Positions 58,999-64,000 of a DNA stretch of 64,000 nucleotides are shown here, piece after piece. This DNA is from Actinomycetota bacterium. Its GTDB lineage: Bacteria; Actinomycetota; Geothermincolia; Geothermincolales; RBG-13-55-18. The first letter of the stretch is position 1. The number at the start of each line of letters is the position of its first letter. Both the position numbers and the translations under genes were made by a program. The notes beneath the pieces were generated by a model. The model was not told the origin of the DNA, ran no database searches, and saw only the letters and a program-made list of their open reading frames with translations. Location: contig JACIXC010000007.1 in NCBI GenBank assembly GCA_014360655.1, positions 1-64,000 of the forward strand, in the 5' to 3' direction.

Positions 58999-59718
58999 AT
59001 GCGCGAGATCGTGGTGGTGATGCCGACATATAACGAGAGGGAGAACCTGGAGCGCATGGTCGCGGCGGTTCTCGCTCAACCCCTCGACCTCTCCATACTC
59101 GTCGTGGACGACAACTCCCCCGACGGCACCGGGGAGATCGCCGACCGCCTGGCCGCCGGCGACGAACGGGTGGAGGTCCTGCACCGTCCGGGCAAGAGCG
59201 GCCTGGGGACCGCTTACCGCGCCGGTTTCCGCCACGCGCTGCAAGGGGGGGCGCAGTACCTGTTCGAGATAGACGCCGACTTCTCGCACAATCCGGACGA
59301 CATCCCCCGCCTCTACGCCGCCGCCCGGGAAGCGGACGCCGCAGTCGGCTCCCGCTACGTCAGGGGGGGCGGTTGCGAGAACTGGAGCCTCTATCGCTGG
59401 ATGATCAGCCGGGGCGGCAACCTCTACACAAAGCTGGTGGCGCGCACGCGCACGGTGGACACCACCTCCGGCTTCCGCTGCTACACGCGCCGCGTCCTCG
59501 AGGCCATACCCCTCGACCGCGTGACCTCGCAGGGATACGCCTTCCAGATCGAGATGACCTTCGTCGCCGAGGCCCTGGGCTTCCGCATCGTGGAGGTGCC
59601 CATCATCTTCACAGACCGCAAGGGGGGAGAGTCGAAGATGAGCGCCGACATATTCTGGGAAGGCCTCAGGGTCGTCTGGGGGCTGCGCAGGAAGTACGCG
59701 GACCTGCTCCGAGGCTGA
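58999..59718 (+). CDS. Polyprenol-phosphate mannose synthase-like GT2
   Basis: A 239-residue family 2 glycosyltransferase of the Dpm1 type, without a membrane helix. Nucleotide site VVVMPTYNERENLERMV, DDNSPDGTGEIAD, and metal site FEIDADFSHNPDDIP. The RxxS/GSRYVRGG and SKMSADIFWEGL motifs fit the family, and TTSGFRCYTRR is typical. It moves a sugar, most often mannose from GDP-mannose, to a polyprenyl phosphate for use in protein or lipid glycosylation. A related domain is part of the large fusion at 20951-23794. Confidence 0.9.
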   Translation: MREIVVVMPTYNERENLERMVAAVLAQPLDLSILVVDDNSPDGTGEIADRLAAGDERVEVLHRPGKSGLGTAYRAGFRHALQGGAQYLFEIDADFSHNPDDIPRLYAAAREADAAVGSRYVRGGGCENWSLYRWMISRGGNLYTKLVARTRTVDTTSGFRCYTRRVLEAIPLDRVTSQGYAFQIEMTFVAEALGFRIVEVPIIFTDRKGGESKMSADIFWEGLRVVWGLRRKYADLLRG

Positions 59719-59818
59719 GTGCGCCGCCCGGCGCGCCCGGAACGCCCGCTCCGCCCTCGCCGGCAAGGGCGCCCGGTGGGAGGGCGGCGATCGCCGCCGT
59801 CATGACGCGCGGAGGGAA

Positions 59819-61171
59819 TCACCCGTTCTCCGCCGCCAACTCCTCCGAGAACAGGCAGAGGCTGTTGGGCCCCTCCCTCCTGGCCGCGGCCAGCGCCTGC
59901 ATGGCCTTCTTCACCAGGTCCTGCTCGTTGTCGGCATTGGCGGGGTAGGAAGCCACTCCCGCGCACATGGTAAGGGTTTCCACTTCCTTCCTTTCCCGGG
60001 AAGGAAAGGGGTACTCCTCCATCACCTTGCGTATGCGCTCCGCCAGCCGCATGGCCCCCAACCTCCTGGTCTCCGGCAGGAGCAGCGCGAAGAGGTGGTC
60101 CCCGAAACGCGCGGCTGTGTCCACCTCCCTGGTGTTGCGCCTTATGATGCTGCCTACGTCCGAGAGGGCGAAATCCCCCATGAAGCGGCCGTTCCTCTCC
60201 ACGTAGCCCGCAAAATCGTCGATCTCCAGGAAGACCAGGCAAACGTTGAGGCTGTAGCGGCGCGCGCGGCAGATCTCCTCGTGCAGACGTTGCTGGAAGT
60301 AATTGGCATTATAGAGTCCGCTGACCGTGTCCTTGACCACGTTGGTCTCCAGCTCCGAGTAGAGCCTTGCGATGAGCACGGCCAGCCCGGCCTGGTCGGC
60401 CAGCAGGGTGAGCACCGGCATGCTGCTCGTGTTGAAGATGTCCCGGTTGAAGCCCAGGGCGATGATCCCCACCACCCTTCCCTCCGCGCGCATGGGCATG
60501 GCCAGGAGGCGCCTGACCGGCGCGCCCCGCAGGTGGTCGAATTCCTCCATGTCGGGACCTATTTCCCTCTGGACGATGACCCCCGCATCGAACGCCTTGC
60601 CGCACAAGGAGTTCGCGATGCTCAGGGTCTTCCCCACCATGCCCTCGATACCGTCCCCCCTCGCCAGCACCACGCGCAGGCTGTCCACCTCCTCGCCTGG
60701 CATGAGCACCATGCCAACCCCCTCACCGGAAAAGGCAAGCGCCCTGTCCAGGAGCTGCGAGAGTTTCGGCACGGGGTCGGAATACGCTTCGACCACGTTG
60801 ACGCTGGCGCAGATGGAGGTTACCTCGCCCAGGTCATGCCTCAGTCGCCGGTTTTCCTCCAGCCTCGCGGAGATCGAAAGGAGCAGTTCCGTTAGCGGCA
60901 CTTTTTTCCTTAGATCCAGCACCTGGCAGCCCTCCGGCAGGTTCTTCGGCTCCTCCGCTTCCCCCGCCAGCAAGAGTAGGTCGGGCTTGCCTTCACGCAG
61001 TAGCTTCCCCCGCGAGCCGTAAAGGACGGGCGGCTCGAGCGATCCGGGCCACCGCTCCGGGACCTTCTTCCCCAGGAACCCGACCACCTCCACGCCCTCG
61101 AGGGAAGACAGGGCGCCCGCCAGGCGCGCACAACTGTCATCGAACCCCAGGAAAGCCAGCCTGATACTCAT
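59819..61171 (-). CDS. GAF domain protein with degenerate GGDEF domain
   Basis: A 450-residue protein from ATG 61171 (MSIRLAFLGFDDS). N-terminal 110 residues resemble a Rossmann- or receiver-like fold with PDLLLLAGEAEEP, but no known family is sure. A GAF domain covers about 125-290 (LRGAPVRRLLAMPMRAEGRVVGIIAL). Then a GGDEF fold runs from KDTVSGLYNANYFQQRLHEEI to the end. At the active site it reads AARFGDHLFALLLPET instead of GGDEF, so cyclic-di-GMP synthesis is very unlikely. The usual metal Asp is kept in FLEIDDF. It may serve as a nucleotide or effector sensor. No neighbour shows its signal. Confidence 0.85.
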   Translation of the reverse strand: MSIRLAFLGFDDSCARLAGALSSLEGVEVVGFLGKKVPERWPGSLEPPVLYGSRGKLLREGKPDLLLLAGEAEEPKNLPEGCQVLDLRKKVPLTELLLSISARLEENRRLRHDLGEVTSICASVNVVEAYSDPVPKLSQLLDRALAFSGEGVGMVLMPGEEVDSLRVVLARGDGIEGMVGKTLSIANSLCGKAFDAGVIVQREIGPDMEEFDHLRGAPVRRLLAMPMRAEGRVVGIIALGFNRDIFNTSSMPVLTLLADQAGLAVLIARLYSELETNVVKDTVSGLYNANYFQQRLHEEICRARRYSLNVCLVFLEIDDFAGYVERNGRFMGDFALSDVGSIIRRNTREVDTAARFGDHLFALLLPETRRLGAMRLAERIRKVMEEYPFPSRERKEVETLTMCAGVASYPANADNEQDLVKKAMQALAAARREGPNSLCLFSEELAAENG

Positions 61172-61454
61172 GCCGCCCCTGCCTCTCGCGCAGTTCCGCC
61201 GCAAGCATATCGCCCGACAACATTTTAGCCCGACAACATTTTATATACTGCCTTTTATCGAACGCAATCTACACCGGGTTTAGGATGTGATGAGCCCCCG
61301 GCGGGAGGGGGAACGTACGCTCAGCCCATCAGGCGGGGCGGCGCCGCTATCGAGATGCCGTGCAGGCCGCTTTATCGCCGTCCCGCGTCCCGTCGTTGTC
61401 CCGGTGCCGCCCGCACGCCGCCGTTTCCAGCTACTTCCCGCATCATCGCACCGC

Positions 61455-62591
61455 TTACCCACTCCGTTCCTCTCTTCCCTCCCCTTCCTCCTCTTCCTCC
61501 TCCAGCTCGCGACCGCCAACGATCACGCGCGGCAGGGTGGTCGCAAGCAGGCTGACCACGCCCACCGCCAGCAGGATGAAGAAGAGCGTCTTCGAGGCCA
61601 CGAACTCCAGTGAAAGGGCGATGCCGGTCAGGAGGGCCGTCCACAGGTAGATGATGAGCACCGCCTGTCGCTGCGAGTGGCCGATGTAGAGAAGGCGGTG
61701 GTGTATGTGTTCCTTGTCCGCGTAATGGAAGGGCTTTCCCTTGCGGGCCCGGCGCAGGATGGCCAGCCCGGTGTCGGCGATGGGGACCGCGAGGATGATC
61801 ATGGGGGTGAAGAGGGTCGCGACCGCGGTGCGCTTGAGGATGCCCTGTATGCTGAGGGCCCCCAGCATGAAGCCCAGGAACATGGCGCCGGAATCGCCCA
61901 TGAAGATGTTCGCGGGGTGGAAGTTGTAGCGGAGGAAGCCCAGGCAAGCGCCGCCCACCGCCGCGGAGACCACCATGGCCTGGAGGGTGTTGGGGTCTCC
62001 GCCTATGCGCGAACCGTAATAGAAGAAGGCCGCGGCGGTGATGAGGGAGACACCCGCCGCAAGGCCGTCCAGCCCGTCGATGAGGTTGATGATGTTGGTT
62101 AACGCCACGACCCACAACACGGTGAGCAGGATGGAGAGGACGGGGCTCCCCGTGAGGTCGATGACGTTGCCGCGGGGAAGGGCCAGGGTGGTTATCTCCA
62201 CGCCGAAGGAGATGAGGACCAAAGCGGCCATCACCTGCCCGGCCAGCTTCATCCACGGGGAGAGGTGCCGCATGTCGTCCACGGCGCCCAGCACGGCCAC
62301 GAAGGTGGCGGCGACGATGATTCCCAGAAGCTGGTAGGAGGAGAGGGCCTCGCTCATGCCCCTCGGTCCGGCAAGGGATGGGGCGGCCACCACCAGGACC
62401 TTCACCGCGAGGACGGAGACGATCACCGACAGGAGTATGGCAAGACCTCCCAGCGAGGGGGTGGGGTTTTCGTGCACCTTGCGGTCATGGGGCATGTCCA
62501 CGGCGTCCACCCATACCGCCAGGCGGCGGGCGGCGGGGGTTAGAAAGAGGACCAGCACCAGGGACACCGCGAAGGAAATGGCGTATATCAA
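61455..62591 (-). CDS. WecA/TagO-type undecaprenyl-phosphate sugar-1-phosphate transferase
   Basis: A 378-residue enzyme from TTG 62591, whose site GGGAGG is seen upstream; the open frame further upstream overlaps the dCMP deaminase and is not used. It has about ten or eleven transmembrane helices. Motifs: [56 protein letters not shown] and KEHIHHRLL, the HIHH motif typical of WecA/TagO. It makes lipid-linked N-acetylhexosamine that starts wall polymers or O-chains. A Glu-rich tail ([14 protein letters not shown]) closes it. The start overlaps the end of the deaminase gene. Confidence 0.93.
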   Translation of the reverse strand: MIYAISFAVSLVLVLFLTPAARRLAVWVDAVDMPHDRKVHENPTPSLGGLAILLSVIVSVLAVKVLVVAAPSLAGPRGMSEALSSYQLLGIIVAATFVAVLGAVDDMRHLSPWMKLAGQVMAALVLISFGVEITTLALPRGNVIDLTGSPVLSILLTVLWVVALTNIINLIDGLDGLAAGVSLITAAAFFYYGSRIGGDPNTLQAMVVSAAVGGACLGFLRYNFHPANIFMGDSGAMFLGFMLGALSIQGILKRTAVATLFTPMIILAVPIADTGLAILRRARKGKPFHYADKEHIHHRLLYIGHSQRQAVLIIYLWTALLTGIALSLEFVASKTLFFILLAVGVVSLLATTLPRVIVGGRELEEEEEEGEGREERSG

Positions 62592-63049
62592 GGAGAGTCC
62601 TCCCGGCCGCGTATGCGCTCCACGAGCATTCCCGCCTCCCTCGCCAGCTCGTCGGCAAGCTCGTCTTCGTACCCTTCCCGGTAACAGACACGCGAGATAC
62701 CGGCGTTGATGAGCATCTTGGTGCAGAGGACGCAGGGTTTGTGGGTGCAGTACAGGGTCCCGCCCCGCACCGCCGTCCCGTGCAGCGCCGCCTGGATGAT
62801 GGCGTTCTGTTCCGCGTGCAACCCGCGGCACAGTTCGTGCCGCTCGCCCGGGGCCACGCCGCGGTCCTCCCTGAGGCAACCAACCTCCTCGCAGTGGGGA
62901 AGGCCGGCGGGGGCCCCGTTGTAACCGGAGGAGACGATGCGTTTCTCGACCACGATTATGCAACCCACGTGCCGCCGCAGGCAGGTGGAGCGCGTGGACA
63001 CCTGCCCGGCTATGGACATGAAATACTCTTCCCAACTGGGCCTGCCCAT
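62588..63049 (-). CDS. dCMP/CMP deaminase family protein
   Basis: A 153-residue zinc enzyme. The ATG at 63049 ([10 protein letters not shown]) follows GAGGAG; an upstream ATG at 63097 would overlap glyA. Zinc and catalysis: His78-Ala-Glu80 (HAEQNAI) and PCVLC with Cys106 and Cys109. An extra pair of cysteines ([10 protein letters not shown]) fits dCMP deaminases of the ComEB type. It turns dCMP into dUMP, the precursor of thymidylate. It is 34 bases after glyA, the source of the folate used by thymidylate synthase, and the wecA-like gene starts at its stop. Confidence 0.92.
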   Translation of the reverse strand: MGRPSWEEYFMSIAGQVSTRSTCLRRHVGCIIVVEKRIVSSGYNGAPAGLPHCEEVGCLREDRGVAPGERHELCRGLHAEQNAIIQAALHGTAVRGGTLYCTHKPCVLCTKMLINAGISRVCYREGYEDELADELAREAGMLVERIRGREDSP

Positions 63050-63083
63050 GGAGAACTCCTCGCCGCTCCTCCCGCCGTGAGCC

Positions 63084-64000
63084 TCAGAGGTGCTCATAGA
63101 GAGGGAAACCCGCCAGCAGCTCGTCAACCCTGCCGCGCACGCGGCGCAGCACGTCCTGCGAGCCCATGTTGTCGATGACCGTGGCGATGAGCCCCGCTAT
63201 CTCCACCATCTCCGGCTCCCGCATGCCCCGGGTGGTGACGGCGGGGGTGCCCAGCCGTATGCCGCTGGTGACCGCGGGCGGCTTGTCGTCGAAGGGCACG
63301 TTGTTCTTGTTAACGGTTATCCGCACCGCGTCCAGGGCTTCCTCCACCTCCCTGCCCGTGAGACCACGGGGCCGCAGGTCCACCAGGAGCAGGTGTGTGT
63401 CCGTGCCCCCGGAAACGACGCGCAGGCCGTGCTCCATGAGGGCTTCGGCCAGCGCCCTGGCGTTGCTCACCACCTGCCTCTGGTAGGCCGCGAACTCCGG
63501 CTGCGCGGCCTCCTCGAGCGCCACTGCCTTGGCCGCGATGATGTGCATGAGGGGGCCGCCCTGCACCCCGGGGAAGACGGCATGGTCGAGGTCCTGCGCG
63601 TATTCGGCGCGGCACAGTATCATCCCACCCCGCGGACCGCGCAGCGTCTTATGGGTGGTGGTGGTCACGAACTCCGCGTGGGGTACCGGGTCGCTGTGTA
63701 TCCTGGCCGCCACCAGGCCGGCGAAATGGGCCATGTCCACCATGAGAAGCGCCCCCACCTCGTCGGCGATCTCCCGGAAGGCGCGGAAATCGATGTCGCG
63801 CGGATAGGCGCTGGCCCCGGCGATGATGAGGCGGGGACGGCATTTCCTGGCGATCTCCGCTATCTCCCCGTAATCGAGCCTCTCCGTGTCCCGGTTCACG
63901 CCGTAGAAATGAGCCCGGTAGAGCGCGCCGCTGATGTTGGCATGGGTGCCGTGGGTCAGGTGACCCCCCGCCGCCTTGTCCATGCCCAGGATGACGTCGC
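63084..64000 (-). CDS. glyA: Serine hydroxymethyltransferase, C-terminal part (runs off window)
   Basis: The last 305 codons of the PLP enzyme that splits serine to glycine and loads tetrahydrofolate with a one-carbon unit. The window cuts it at the right edge. Motifs: [12 protein letters not shown] at the cut, [34 protein letters not shown] with the cofactor Asp/His, and the Schiff-base lysine in [15 protein letters not shown]-terminal [14 protein letters not shown] is also typical. It is followed by the dCMP deaminase, which supports a nucleotide/one-carbon operon. Confidence 0.96.
   Translation of the reverse strand, partial: DVILGMDKAAGGHLTHGTHANISGALYRAHFYGVNRDTERLDYGEIAEIARKCRPRLIIAGASAYPRDIDFRAFREIADEVGALLMVDMAHFAGLVAARIHSDPVPHAEFVTTTTHKTLRGPRGGMILCRAEYAQDLDHAVFPGVQGGPLMHIIAAKAVALEEAAQPEFAAYQRQVVSNARALAEALMEHGLRVVSGGTDTHLLLVDLRPRGLTGREVEEALDAVRITVNKNNVPFDDKPPAVTSGIRLGTPAVTTRGMREPEMVEIAGLIATVIDNMGSQDVLRRVRGRVDELLAGFPLYEHL

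Noticed and set aside
62592-63035. N-terminal extension of the WecA-type frame
   Set aside because: It overlaps the dCMP deaminase gene in another frame; the TTG at 62591 with GGGAGG fits the family start.

Overview
The window is high-GC DNA (mostly well above 60% by eye) from a bacterium that looks like a deep-branching member of the Actinomycetota, possibly one of the uncultured anaerobic or thermophilic lineages. This is inference. It rests on the mix of genes: MurT/GatD, a UPF0182 membrane protein, a class E-like sortase, a LexA / DUF6504-like / DinB gene order, an SpoIIAA/RsbW-type pair, a coenzyme B12-dependent ribonucleotide reductase and a DUF3048 lipoprotein. Start codons are often GTG or TTG, and most chosen starts have a clear Shine-Dalgarno sequence. 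No 16S or 23S rRNA is present, so the lineage cannot be fixed from this window.

Layout. 1-0.5 kb: the start of an IS481-like transposase that runs off the left edge. 0.5-9.3 kb: small membrane and lipoproteins, initiator tRNA-fMet, a sortase, one member of a duplicated Cys-module family, and a UPF0182 protein. 9.5-13.8 kb: sirtuin, a repeat-rich exported protein and another exported protein. 14.1-18.5 kb: a response regulator with a degenerate GGDEF-like half, an OmpR-type regulator/histidine kinase pair, and mutM. 18.8-29.5 kb: a minus-strand surface/glycan block holding a HEAT-repeat protein, a glycosyltransferase, a DUF362 protein fused to surface repeats, a large GT-C/GT2 fusion and a four-module surface protein. 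29.7-40.8 kb: amidohydrolase, DUF3048 lipoprotein, nitrilase, HAD phosphatase, murT-gatD, FAD oxidoreductase, ferredoxin, Crp-type regulator, glutaredoxin and a MetE-like protein. 41-50 kb: a second and third member of the Cys-module family, nrdJ with a DUF166 gene, an orphan regulator, a zinc-ribbon membrane protein and tRNA-Val. 50-57 kb: an AlkA-like glycosylase facing a minus-strand series headed by lexA (lexA, DUF6504-like, dinB, DUF2284, a 53-residue DnaJ-type zinc-finger protein, DUF3604). 57-64 kb: a zinc-ribbon peptide, an STAS/anti-sigma pair, pcm, a dolichol-phosphate-mannose-type synthase, a GAF/degenerate-GGDEF protein, a WecA-type transferase, dCMP deaminase and glyA running off the right edge.

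Three themes stand out. First, a family of exported proteins is built from about 105-residue modules (WYFAEG...NP...AER.MYF), and some modules are nearly identical at DNA level with a 315-bp period. Second, three unlinked genes of about 360 codons encode the same two-module architecture, each module opening with CxxCG; I do not recognise the family and consider it the best candidate for an undescribed system. Third, the lexA promoter carries two perfect TAAACA-N2-TGTTTA palindromes, one filling the -35/-10 spacer and the other on the -35 box, which defines a likely SOS operator for this organism.

Several real genes are too short for ordinary ORF length cut-offs and were read from the sequence directly: the mini-DnaJ zinc-finger protein (53254-53415), the zinc-ribbon peptide (56940-57098) and a possible 51-residue basic peptide (40873-41028). 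Many intergenic stretches hold short direct repeats or one-sided pyrimidine tracts rather than genes.
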